Assembly: GCA_030704615.1 (NCBI GenBank)
Contig: CM060732.1
Span: 68,431,053-68,491,052, forward strand
Direction: 5' to 3'
DNA from: Takakia lepidozioides
Lineage: Eukaryota > Streptophyta > Takakiopsida > Takakiales > Takakiaceae
DNA: 60,000 nt
Shown piece by piece: positions 41,435-50,799 of this stretch. Both the position numbers and the translations under genes were made by a program. Positions within the stretch are counted from its first letter, which is position 1, and every line of letters starts with the position of its first letter. The notes beneath the pieces are model-generated. The model saw nothing but the letters and a program-made list of their open reading frames with translations, did no database searches and had not been told where the DNA came from.

Positions 41435-42136
41435 TCACCAAGTCGACGGAACTTCGATACCCCTCAAAACAAGCTCATCACTGCTGCGGCACCTCGAGGT
41501 AAACTGCAATTCGGTCGTTCTGCTGCCCTTGCTGGAGCCGACGACAATGTCATGTCCATCAATGATACCACCATCATACATTGACAAGGTCACTGTGGGC
41601 CTCATGTGCCCGTGCGATTCGTCTTCGCAACGCAGCCGAATGTCTCCATACACTGGAAGAGCGGAGTGATCTGCACGTATATAGTTTTCCCCGGTGCCGT
41701 CCTCCCTGGTCCACTGGCAGCAGTTCCAGCGCCAAAGCGAGGCCGTGCGTGATCTGTCCGGCATCCCTTTCCAGCTTGGTATATCGAGGTCAACAATTTT
41801 CAGGACCCACGGACCGCATTGACCCTCGCCCTCACCTCGCTCAAAGCGGTAATAGCCCTCCAGATACTCCATTGCGCGCAAAGACTCTTGCTTGATTCCA
41901 GCAGCGTCTGTGAAAACAGAGAGCCAGACAATGATGTCTCCTGATTCTGGTTTGAACATAGCATAATCGTGGCCATGATAAGGGCAGTCGGCTGGATTTC
42001 GGCGGCACGGCATCCTTGAAAAAGAGTAGCGGAGTACGCTCAATGACAGCAGCTCCCGGATGGAGGAGGAGCAGCGCGGTGGCTGGAAAAAGTTCAAGCT
42101 AACGCTGCAATTCCTCACAAACACTCCAGGGCACAT
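41435..42136 (-). CDS. Unknown protein, paralogue of the adjacent divergent gene
   Basis: 233 codons. It shares a clear pattern with the gene at 42356-43126: SRMPC-RN-DCP--G-DYAM, SGDIIVW, a YRFERG block, an RWNCCQWT block, YGDIR, DGGIIDGHDIVV and ELVLRGIEVP. No known family is recognised; alternating hydrophobic residues suggest a mostly beta-strand fold, and a run of conserved Cys (MPC, DCP, NCC) could form disulphides or bind metal. It is inside the MULE between the second palindrome array and a single palindrome at 42293. ATG at 42134-42136 is taken as start because similarity covers the whole frame after it. Function unknown. Confidence 0.6.
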   Translation of the reverse strand: MCPGVFVRNCSVSLNFFQPPRCSSSIRELLSLSVLRYSFSRMPCRRNPADCPYHGHDYAMFKPESGDIIVWLSVFTDAAGIKQESLRAMEYLEGYYRFERGEGEGQCGPWVLKIVDLDIPSWKGMPDRSRTASLWRWNCCQWTREDGTGENYIRADHSALPVYGDIRLRCEDESHGHMRPTVTLSMYDGGIIDGHDIVVGSSKGSRTTELQFTSRCRSSDELVLRGIEVPSTW

Positions 42137-42292
42137 TTAAATTTCCCCCCTACAGGATCCTGGATCGATGAAGATTGGCTGCTGCATAAATGTAGCCGTT
42201 TCTGTTTCCTACCCTGCCATGCAAACTATGGGCAGTCACTGCCAGGTGGGCCGATAGCCACTGGACACGACGAAGTCCATCCCCTCTTCGAT

Positions 42293-42314
42293 GTAAATGC
42301 GGCGCCGAATTTCC
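42293..42314. repeat. Single MULE palindrome between the divergent paralogues
   Basis: GTAAATGCGG, centre CG, CCGAATTTCC: a slightly degraded unit in the 219-bp space shared by the two gene starts. Confidence 0.7.
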
Positions 42315-42355
42315 ATCCGGGGGATGGACTTCGGTGGCAGATCTCAAACTATAAC

Positions 42356-43126
42356 TTGTTGATGAGAAAGATGTATGGCTTCATCCACCGCTGCCGTGAT
42401 GAACACGTTCCACCTCCGTCGGTGGGTACGTGTGACCCAGATGCTCCATTATTGGAGGCCGGACTGCTCTTCCGCTTCGTATCATTTCCAAAATCTAAGG
42501 GCTTCGTAGCTGTCCGCAAGGTCATCGGCATCCAAGTCGTCCTCAGGTCCTCCTTTGCAAGGATGCCGTGCTTCCGGAACCGGGACGACTGCCCCTTTGG
42601 AGGCATCGATTATGCAATGTATTCGGCCACATCGGGAGACATTGTTATCTGGTACACAGATTACACAGAAGATACTGGTTCGATTGTGGAAACATTGGTG
42701 GCTTTTGAGTATATCGTAGGCCACTACGCCTTCGAGCGGGGTGACGATCTTGGTCTGAGGAGTCCGTGGCTCCTGCGCATCCTCGATTCCGATTTTCCCA
42801 GTTACGACGGTCACCCATGCAGAAGAAGGCGCACTGCTATGCTGTTGCGGTGGAACTGCTGCCACTGGACGTGGGTGGACTCCATCGGAGAGACCTATTC
42901 TCCTCGAGGAGTGCGCTCCTCTTCTCCATTGTATGGGGACATTCGCATTGGTGTGGACGACGAAAACGTGAAGATTTCCATATTCGATGGTGGTATGATT
43001 GAAGGGCAGGACATTGTGGTGAACATCACTAGGGGCGGTACAACGGCTGCAATCGACTTTACATGGAGGAGCCCCATGACTCATGAGCTAGTTCTGAGAG
43101 CAGTCGAAGTCCCATTGACAACGTGA
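42356..43126 (+). CDS. Unknown protein, paralogue of the adjacent divergent gene
   Basis: 256 codons with the same conserved blocks as its minus-strand neighbour: ARMPC-RN-DCP-GG-DYAM, SGDIVIWYTDY, YAFERG, RWNCCHWT, YGDIRIG, DGGMIEGQDIVV, ELVLRAVEVP. Divergence is high but the spacing of blocks is kept, so this is an old duplication with both copies apparently under constraint. The first TTG/ATG choices are 42356 and 42371 (MYGF). An AATAAA lies at 43209, about 80 bp after the stop, a fitting polyadenylation signal. No family recognised; the two genes are the last cargo before the right terminal repeat. Confidence 0.6.
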   Translation: MLMRKMYGFIHRCRDEHVPPPSVGTCDPDAPLLEAGLLFRFVSFPKSKGFVAVRKVIGIQVVLRSSFARMPCFRNRDDCPFGGIDYAMYSATSGDIVIWYTDYTEDTGSIVETLVAFEYIVGHYAFERGDDLGLRSPWLLRILDSDFPSYDGHPCRRRRTAMLLRWNCCHWTWVDSIGETYSPRGVRSSSPLYGDIRIGVDDENVKISIFDGGMIEGQDIVVNITRGGTTAAIDFTWRSPMTHELVLRAVEVPLTT

Positions 43127-43523
43127 CTTGTATTCAGTAGGCACAGGGCTCAAGATTTGATGGCACAATCAGCACAGTAGACGTGCTTCAAATGCAATTC
43201 ATGTGGATCAATAAAAACCTCATTGTGCCCTCTTTTTATTCTATTCTGTGTCCATCGTTCCGAGAATGCGTCATTGCTCATTTCGTTTGGGATTGGGAGT
43301 GTGGGTGAATTTTGCAAATGGCTGGTAGGCTGAAATGGGCCCCCATTGTACAGAGCAGTACCACCCTACCATTCGCGAAACATTGCCTTTCAATATATAA
43401 TTCTAAATAACATTGCCGAACCTCCTTCATCGGGAGGTCCTTCTCCCCCTATGACCGTGGCACCCTAAACCCTATTCCCGCGGACACTCATTTCCGGAAA
43501 ATAGTGCAGCTCATGTTTTTTTC

Positions 43524-43589
43524 CACACTTACGACTCTGCTCATGGCTCATGCCGCTCATGGCTCATGGCTCATGAAATAGCAGCCCCC
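43524..43589. repeat. Right terminal inverted repeat, MULE copy 2
   Basis: Repeats of GCTCATGG and GCTCATGCC ending GCTCATGAAATAGCAGCCCCC at 43589. In reverse complement it shares CTATTTCATGAGC and the CATGAGC repeats with the left end; the outermost 8 bases differ more. It has diverged from the left end, unlike the near-identical left ends of copies 1 and 2. Confidence 0.8.
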
Positions 43590-43597
43590 AGCGATTC
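43590..43597 (+). other. Target-site duplication, right (MULE copy 2)
   Basis: AGCGATTC, identical to 16140-16147. Confidence 0.9.
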
Positions 43598-44343
43598 AGG
43601 AGGAGACAAGAGCAGTCGGCCCCATACTGGTCACAGAGCAACGGACGGATTGGATGCGTGATCAATCATTGAAATCAAGCATCAAAGTAATCAGTGGAAG
43701 AAAGGGTGGAGAGTGTAACAGAGACCTCAAGACATGGTCTGGCAATCGAGTTGAAGTGCAGGCTGCCACCAATCTCCCTCCATGCGAGCTGGAACTTACA
43801 GGAAACGACTTGAGAGTCAACAGTGATAAGTACATGGGACGAATAACTGAACAAATGCAGCTGAGGGATGACGAAGCGGCAACGCGGTCCATCATGGAGG
43901 AGAAGCCGATTGGAGTTTAACAAATCGAGTTGCTCCATGGTAATGGCGAGGCGACCCCAAAACAACATAGAACTACCTGCTCGGGAACCCGTAGATAACC
44001 AGGGAACAGGGAACCAAGACAAGTATTTTAAAAAAAAAACAAAGGAGTTTTCTTTGTATTTGTTTTGTCTTTTTTTTTTTTTTTTTTAAAGAAAAAAAGA
44101 AAAAGGTGTTATGTTTAAAGAGCCTGGTTGGTCATATCTTTGTCAAATGAGCTCCGTTTGACTCAGTTTTTGAGGGGATAGCTGCAAAAAAGGGAAATCT
44201 ACCTATCTGGTTTTCGTTTTTGGGAATCTGCTAAAAATCTATGGAATTTTTAGAGTGTGAGTGTGCCGTGAAAGATCCACAATTCTGTTTCTAGAACCTG
44301 TTCTGGTCTATATGAGAGACAAATTTGTGGATGTCATCCTTGT
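43598..44343. other. Noncoding flank with an A/T tract
   Basis: Before insertion this sequence followed directly on 16147. An 88-codon plus-strand ORF at 43654-43920 has no recognisable features. 44030-44105 is a poly-A/poly-T rich tract (17-18 T in a row near 44071-44088). Confidence 0.4.
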
Positions 44344-44997
44344 ATGGTTGGGGGAAATGAGGACGTAATTGAAGGGCAGGTCTCGTCTCTTAGCCTGTGC
44401 ACACAAGGGGACATGGTTTATGTTTCCCAAGGAACTCAGACTGATTTGAGTGGAGAACAGTTGGACGAGTTGATTGCATACTGGGAGTCGGGTGTTAGCA
44501 GTGGACAACACACTGCTGTAGTTGGCGTTGAGGGCCTCAATATTGCCTTGGACAGTCAGAACTCTGTTGGAGCCAGCAGTTCTGCAGCTGTAGGTGAAAT
44601 ACCAAAGTGGGTGAAAGCTAGGCTTGGAACACAGCCAAAGACAGCCCCGGGGACCAAGGTGTTCAGTCACAAGGCCATGGTGTACTGGAGCAGAGGAGCA
44701 GGAGCGACACAAGTTTGTGCAATCAGACACGGTTGCAGCCGGACACGCTCTGCACAAGGCAACCACGAGCGGGGGTTCATTAGCAATGACAAGTTTGTTC
44801 TGCGTGAAGGAGATGCAGTCATTCGCAATGAGGACACCCGCAACCGTCTCAAAGCTTTCGAGTTGAGAGACTATCAGACCCTACCTTTGTTTTCTTTAGT
44901 ATTCAGTGAGCGGGAGATAGGGGAGTATTGTCTCTACCTGGCAGAAAGAGGAGGAGGGTTGGTTAGAGCGCGCTACTGTAGCTTGGGACAAGGTTAG
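44344..44997 (+). CDS. Hypothetical protein, unrecognised
   Basis: 217 codons starting ATG GTT GGG. Acidic, with a Val/Ser/Gly-rich N-terminal third, an AVGEIPKWVKARLG stretch and a C-terminal part ending RARYCSLGQG. It directly precedes the leader of gypsy copy C, and no frame links them. It may be a fragment of another element or a host gene exon. Nothing points to a function. Confidence 0.25.
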   Translation: MVGGNEDVIEGQVSSLSLCTQGDMVYVSQGTQTDLSGEQLDELIAYWESGVSSGQHTAVVGVEGLNIALDSQNSVGASSSAAVGEIPKWVKARLGTQPKTAPGTKVFSHKAMVYWSRGAGATQVCAIRHGCSRTRSAQGNHERGFISNDKFVLREGDAVIRNEDTRNRLKAFELRDYQTLPLFSLVFSEREIGEYCLYLAERGGGLVRARYCSLGQG

Positions 44998-45600
44998 TGG
45001 CAGGTTTCTGGACATAGATATACCTCCTACACCTTACCATCATGCAGAGCGAGGCACTTTGAGAGAAGTCTGGCAGTTGATAGCATAGATCAGGATTAGA
45101 TCTTGCTTGGTCGGGCTTCTATTCTTCCCCTCTCTCTTTACTATTTTCATTACTTTGTACTTGTAGTTGCCAAAGCCTCTCTTGGTGGAGGCCAGTCAGT
45201 CCGGGGTTTTTGGGCTGGGATATTCTGCAGGATCCGCATTGCAGATGGATTTTGGTGTGGGGGTGTTGATGTTTTGATTTCTTGTGTTTGGATCCCCCCC
45301 AACACCTGCATGCTTGACTGTGCGCCATGTTGGTTTTGTGTGGGCGCTTGCTTTCATAGGGATTAGGCCGGATTTGATCACCGGTCAATCCTAGAGTATG
45401 CTGTCGGTGGTGAGGCTGGAGTGATGACCAGCAAGACCACCAGTGTTTCTTCTATGGTGAGACTGGGTTGATGACCAGCCAACCATAGGAGTTCTTGCGG
45501 TGGATGCAGGTGCAGGTGCCCTAAGCCACTAGGATATGACCCTTAAACTGCAACAGGTGCCCACCCGTGTCACTATTAGAATTAGTACTAGAGCCTTATA

Positions 45601-47400
45601 GTGTCACGTGGGGAGGTGCACATTGTGAGTGTCATCACGGAGTTACCCAAGGGTTTTGAGGGGAGTACGGCTACAGGTAGTAACAGTGAGAGTAGGTTCA
45701 CAAGACGAGGTATTCGGTTCAGACCACCTTCACCTCCACCCTCAACTACTGTAGAGTCAGACACAGACTCGGAGGCTTCATCAACAGGTGTGCAGTTTCA
45801 TTTGCCATTGTTGTGGGACGACATGGAGGAGATGTATGGAGCTACCCAGGGGCCTCGTAGGTACTCTGGAGCTGTGGGCACAATCGAGTTGGATGACTTT
45901 ATCCAGGAGTTCGACAGCTGGTGTGATTTGCAGCAGATGCGCAATCCACAGCTATTCACCCCATTCATGGCGTGGAAGGGACTGTTCCAGCATTTGGAAG
46001 GCCCGCCTATGGACGATTACCACGAGTTCAGGCGAGGACATGACGCAGAGATTGAGGAGTGGAGGATGTATTGGTCACCTGACTACGTCTCCATTACTCG
46101 AGGCACAACACGACCAGTAGCTGCATCAGTACCAATATCTCCCACTGCCAGCACTAGTAGTGGAACAAGTAGTGCCGGTACTTCTGCAGGTGGTACCAGT
46201 TCAAAAGGTGTTACTACTCCTTTTGCCACGACTACAATACATGTGCCTAGATTCAACCCGGTGGTGGAGTTCTTCCAGGAGTTGCGGAGGAACTACCAAG
46301 GTGTACGCGAAGTTTGTAAGACTTCCAGCCAAACCCAGTGAGAGCCTGCGAGAGGCATACACTCGTATGAGGCGCTTGATAAGTGTGACCCAAGGGGTTA
46401 CTGAAGCTCAGGCAATCCAGTTTTGGTATGGAATCTGGACAAGGAGCTCAAGAGAAGGGTGCGAGATGCAACCCTGTTACAAGCAGCCCAACCCACATTA
46501 GCAGATGTGTTTCTGCTGGCTGAGCGGATTGAGCTCAACATGGTGGAGGAGTGAGTTGCTACCATTGGATTTGGCAAGGACATGCCTGCACGAGGCGCAG
46601 ATGCCAGCCCACAGGCACAAGGTACTGCCCAACAGCGTGGTCAGGGGGGTAAGGTTTCCCAACCCAAGTTCCATGGAGCTTACAGGGGACCTCATGTGCA
46701 GAGGCCCGTGGCATCTTTTGCATGCCAACATCAACCAGGGGTGGTATGTTGGACATGTGGAGGACCCCATGTCAAGAAAGATTGCCCAGAGAGTGGCAGA
46801 AGGCCGGCACAAGCACAGCCTGCACAGTTGTAGTGTGGGCATTGTGGCAAGTATGGGCATGGAGATGCCCAGTGTTATGACTTGCATCCTGAGTTGCGCC
46901 CAGGCCAGTTCCAAGGGAACAATTGTGGCCGGGGGTGAGGTGGACCAGCCCAGAGAGGACGAGGTGGTCGGGCACGAGGTGCAGGCCAAGGGCAAGCTCA
47001 ACATAGCCAAGGACGCGGAGGTCAGGGTGTTGACCAAGGCATGGCCGACCGGCTTCAGGAGCTAGAGCATAGGCTCTCTGCCATGGCTATAGCTTAGGTG
47101 GTACCGGCTCCCAGACGGGATGGTCCACCTCGTGCTCCTGAGGGAGGAGATATGGGAGGCATGGGATTCATGTGCGGAGCAGCACTACCACTAGTGCAGG
47201 TGGAGTCTGCTGCAGCCATGACTCGAGGAGCAGCACGAGTTCCTGAGCCACGAGGTGCAGAGGTGGAATTGGATCCACAGCGTGGGGAGGCAAGCTGTCA
47301 GGCGAGGCTTCCTCAGTCATTCACATTGGCGGAGATAGTGTTGACGCCATCCATGGCACCTAGTTCTCGCCCGACTGTTACCGAGGCAGAGGTTACTATG
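45601..47400 (+). pseudogene. Gag and zinc-knuckle region (copy C)
   Basis: The start region (FTRRGIRFRPPSPP) and the Gag block LPLLWDDMEEMYG are well conserved with copy A, again without an upstream ATG. A frame change lies near 46315. Stops appear at 46553 (CGA to TGA), 46831 (CAG to TAG), 46936 (CGA to TGA), 47094 (CAG to TAG) and 47404 (TTG to TAG) relative to copy A. Both zinc knuckles are still readable around 46750 and 46832. Dead. Confidence 0.8.
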
Positions 47401-47670
47401 CCATAGGGGAGAGCTACACGTGCATCACTGACACCTGCTACTAAGGCTAGTGCAGCCGGTGTGTTGTTGGGGGCAGCCACCTCTGTGTGTCAAGCCCCAT
47501 TGTTCTCTGCAACATGATTGCGACGCGGGGGTAAGACCAGCTGCAGTGTTCAGACTAGCAGCAACACTCTGTGAGAGTGGGGAGGTCACTTCATCTTCTG
47601 CGGAGTTAGTGGAAGGTGTAGTGGCAGAGGGATCCTCAGATTTGAGGGTCAAGACTGCCACGGCTGCGCC

Positions 47671-48543
47671 ATGGCAAGCTCAGCTGCCAGGTTGACGGAG
47701 CTGCCAGCTAGGCCAGCCTTTGAGCGCGCCATGGTGACACCTAGAGTTGTCTTGTTAGACAACCGGGGAGGCATTTTCACTTTGAGTGGACTGGCAGGCA
47801 AGAAGTACCGGCCACTGGGGGTCTTGTTGGACTCGGGAGCTCAGCCACTGATGTTGGGCAGAGCTGCTATTGCAGGTTTGGGCCTCATGGAGGCGGATAT
47901 GGAGCCTTGTCCTTTCCAGATACAGACATCTCTGGGAGGATCAGAGCAGGTTCGGGGCATGACACGGCGTGAGTTGGCCATTGGACTATAGCCGGATCAT
48001 CCTACAGATGGCTCAGTGATGCAAGCCAAGGCCATTGTGACAGACGCGGTCTCGTACGATGTCCTGGTTGGTGGGGCAGTGTTGTACCCCATGGGCTTCA
48101 CCCTGGATTTTTGGGAGGAGTCAGCTTCCTATAGGCCTGGATGGCAGTCAGGGGAGGGTCGTCGTGTACAGCTCCCTATGACATTCATTGGAGGTATTGC
48201 GGCTGCCAGGCGGGGCAAGATGCCAACACTAGCCGCCTTTACAGCTGCAGTTAGTTGGCCTGGAGAGTTGCTGGAAGGCAATGCCCATGCAGAGGATGTG
48301 TCACCTTCAGCAGAGCATGATGACATGCATGGTACGGCGGAGTTGCCTGCCATGGTTGCTCACACTCCATTGTGGGGTACAAGCAAGGATTTGCAGCAGG
48401 TTGCTGATGGACGGGTGCAACAAGCCTGGGTAGAGGCCTTCGTACCGTCAGGAGAAGAGGAGAGTGCGGTGATTGATTGCACCAGGACCACCTCAGTTGT
48501 CGCCATTGGATACCACACCTCTTGTGTGGCAGTGCCCGGATGA
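47671..48543 (+). pseudogene. Aspartic protease region (copy C)
   Basis: The protease motif LLDSGAQPLMLG is intact (near 47825). The frame stops at 47989 where copy A has CGG, then continues in the same register to about 48470, where an inserted base leads out of frame before the methyltransferase. Confidence 0.75.
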
Positions 48544-49729
48544 AGGCATATGCCTTCTGGACTTTTTTGGCGGGATCAGCACTGGATTGGTTGCAGTACT
48601 GCAGGCAGATGTACGAGTTTGACGTTACCTGTATGTGGAGAGGGATGAGACTGCACGACGTGTCTCACTGCGCCATGTTGCTCAGTTGGTACAGCAGTAC
48701 CCTGATTTGTTGCCAATGTCTGCAGTTCGTGGATACCAACAAGCCTTGTCAGCAGACATTTCGTTGTTGGGGGCGCAGGATTTGGAGCAGGTTGGCTCCA
48801 TTGATCTGGTAGTGGCAGGTTGGCCCTGCCAAGGGCATTCATCAGCCGGCATGCATGGCAATGGATTGCGAGACTCGAGGACGGGTCTATTTTGGGAGAT
48901 GGTGCGGGTTTTGCGCCACTTGCAGCTTCATCAAGCTGTATCTCCAGCATACATCTTGGAGAATGTGCCACTGATGGGTGATTCTTGGGCCAGGGTGATG
49001 GCCAGTGTGCATCAAGTCCGGTCATGGCTTGGGTCAGCAGTGTTGCTGGATGCAGCTGCACTGGGATCACGGGCTCATCGTCCACGGCTATGGTGGACTA
49101 ACTTGATGCCACCCGCACTGCTCAAGCGTGCATTTGATGGGGTGCAGCGGCCAACACACCTCACAGTGGATAGCATTTTGGACACATGGAGGCAGTTTCA
49201 ACGTGTGAGACACAATGACCGTTTGCCTTTGGCAGTGGTCAATAGGGTGGGTCAACCACGAGCAGCATTACCTAAACTGCTCAGCTTCCCAGGATCCCAT
49301 GCTTTTCGGGATGGTGGACCTGGCCTCCTGTGGGATACTCAGTTGCAGCAGTTAGTGGAGCCTAATGCCGACGAGCGAGAGCGGGCTATGGGGTTTTCCA
49401 CTGGGACCACGGCGGTGCCTTCTCTTTCTGAGGCATCACGTCGTCAGGTGTTGGGGCAAGCAATGGATCTCAATTGCTTGACCTGGATTATCAGCTTGGC
49501 TATGGCTGAGCAACATAGAGTGCGGAGTGCACTTCCCTTGACGGTCTCTCTGCCTACCGAGACGGTACAGGTAGCGAGTGGGGGCGAGCTGGTGAGGACC
49601 ACGGGGTGTAGACATCCATGGCACACGTGGGAGGTGCTCGAGGTTCAGAGGGAGTTGGCAGCCAAGGCAGCTGTGATGGATGAGGTTGGGGATTCTTCTC
49701 GGGTTGATGACAGGGATGCCTCGGCGTGA
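48544..49729 (+). pseudogene. Cytosine-5 methyltransferase region (copy C)
   Basis: Motif I survives (DFFGGISTG near 48560), followed by a TGA at 48619 where copy A has CGG. After that 364 codons are open (48635-49729), with WPCQGHSSAG (one residue longer, SAGMHGNG), ENVPLMG, AHRPRLWW and the terminal LGQAMDLN block. The last codons after 49706 are unrelated sequence. The stop after motif I would separate it from the catalytic Cys. Confidence 0.8.
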
Positions 49730-49745
49730 GCCTGGTCACGTGAGC

Positions 49746-49769
49746 GCGTGAGCGCAACTGCGCTCACGC
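49746..49769. other. Perfect hairpin, 10-bp arms
   Basis: GCGTGAGCGC and GCGCTCACGC around the loop AACT, in a short stretch rich in CACGTCAC motifs (49740-49850) just beyond the end of gypsy copy C. No gene nearby explains it. Confidence 0.6.
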
Positions 49770-49919
49770 CACGTCACCTTGCGCAAATGCCACGTCACGG
49801 GGCTCACTCCACGTCATCACACGTGAAGGCGCGTCACCACGCGCCCAGAAAGAAGTGGAGTGTATTCCCGCGGATTGGCACCCTTTACCGCGGAAACAAG
49901 CTGTACGACATAATAAAAG

Positions 49920-50300
49920 GCATTGAATAAATGATGGATGAATGTACAGTTGGATGATAAACAGATGGATGAGAGTGAAAAATGAATGTAGATGGATGAA
50001 TGAGGGATGGATAAGAGTAAAATGGATGAATGTATAATGGATGTTGAGCAATGACAAAAATTCATGACAGGAAGATGCATGACCAAACTTTTGACGAATG
50101 CACAACGTATATGAAATGAGTGTGGAAGGTTTGTGGGGTGGATAAAGAGTACAGAGGATGAATGTACAATGGATGTTGAACAAAGGAAAAATTCATGATT
50201 GGAGCACGCATAAAACACTGTAGATGAATGCACAATGGATATGAGAAGAGTCAGGGAGGTTTGTGAGATGGATTCATACATATTGCAATTTAAATGAAAG
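49920..50300 (+). repeat. Degenerate GGATGAATG-type tandem repeats
   Basis: Variants of ATGGATGAATGTACAATGGATG recur, including a longer duplication of about 115 bp (50020-50110 versus 50135-50250). No coding capacity. Confidence 0.6.
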
Positions 50301-50799
50301 TTGATTCTGTGATTATTATTTGTTCTAAATGAACAACTACGATGGAGGAAGGGGATTCAACGTTTTCCAGATAGTATGAAAATGAATATTAAAAGAATAC
50401 AGTTCAGTCTGACTCAGAGCAGTACAATGTATCCCGCTTCCTTGCATCTAAGTCTAAGTATTTTAGACACCGGATCCACGCTAGATACACCTATGGCTGG
50501 CCACTAAAAGTCAGGGGATAGGGACTCGGCCGTGTGAAGTGCCATTGCTTCGGCATAAACAGGAAGCAGAAAATTGGAAAGGGGGCTGTCGAAAACAGAC
50601 TCGCCAGAAATGACTGTATCTCGTGAAGATCCAACCGCTGCCTTTCCTGAAAGACAGCCTGAAAAAGTTATTACTGTAACTTTGATGTTATTGAGAAATT
50701 GAGTATGGCTCCCAAAGAGGGTTTAGCACTTACTCACATGAAAAGTCGTTGTCGACCTGCTATCTTCGGGATCGTCATCATTTCGAATTTGAATCCGAT
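50301..50799. other. Noncoding stretch
   Basis: AT-rich, no recognisable gene or repeat; it probably includes the 3' end of the decayed gene on the minus strand. Confidence 0.4.

Larger units (their letters stand above)
16148..43589. mobile_element. Complete Mutator-like transposon (copy 2) carrying transposase, ParB-methyltransferase gene and palindrome arrays
   Basis: Both ends are inverted repeats sharing CTATTTCATGAGC and then CATGAGC-type repeats: the left begins GAGGTTTA and the right (reverse complement) GGGGGCTG before that shared core. They are flanked by the perfect duplication AGCGATTC. Total length is 27.4 kb; removing the nested 12.0-kb gypsy insertion leaves about 15.4 kb, very large for a MULE. 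Cargo from left to right: transposase (minus), a 260-codon ORF (minus), 53-bp palindrome array, 11-exon ParB-methyltransferase gene (plus), second palindrome array, and two divergent paralogous genes. The boundaries are seen directly; that the cargo serves the element is inferred. Confidence 0.85.
45170..49706 (+). mobile_element. Gypsy/methyltransferase retrotransposon, copy C: leader to methyltransferase only
   Basis: Collinear with 21813-26345 of the full copy: leader end, Gag, zinc knuckles, protease, methyltransferase. Homology stops at about 49706, just before the readthrough site; pol and LTRs are absent. Several stops and frame changes make it a pseudo-element, but the methyltransferase part is the best-preserved portion. 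Confidence 0.85.

Noticed and set aside
45601-46341. Intact separate gag gene in copy C
   Set aside because: It breaks by frame change and stops relative to copy A, and its start is GTG without support.
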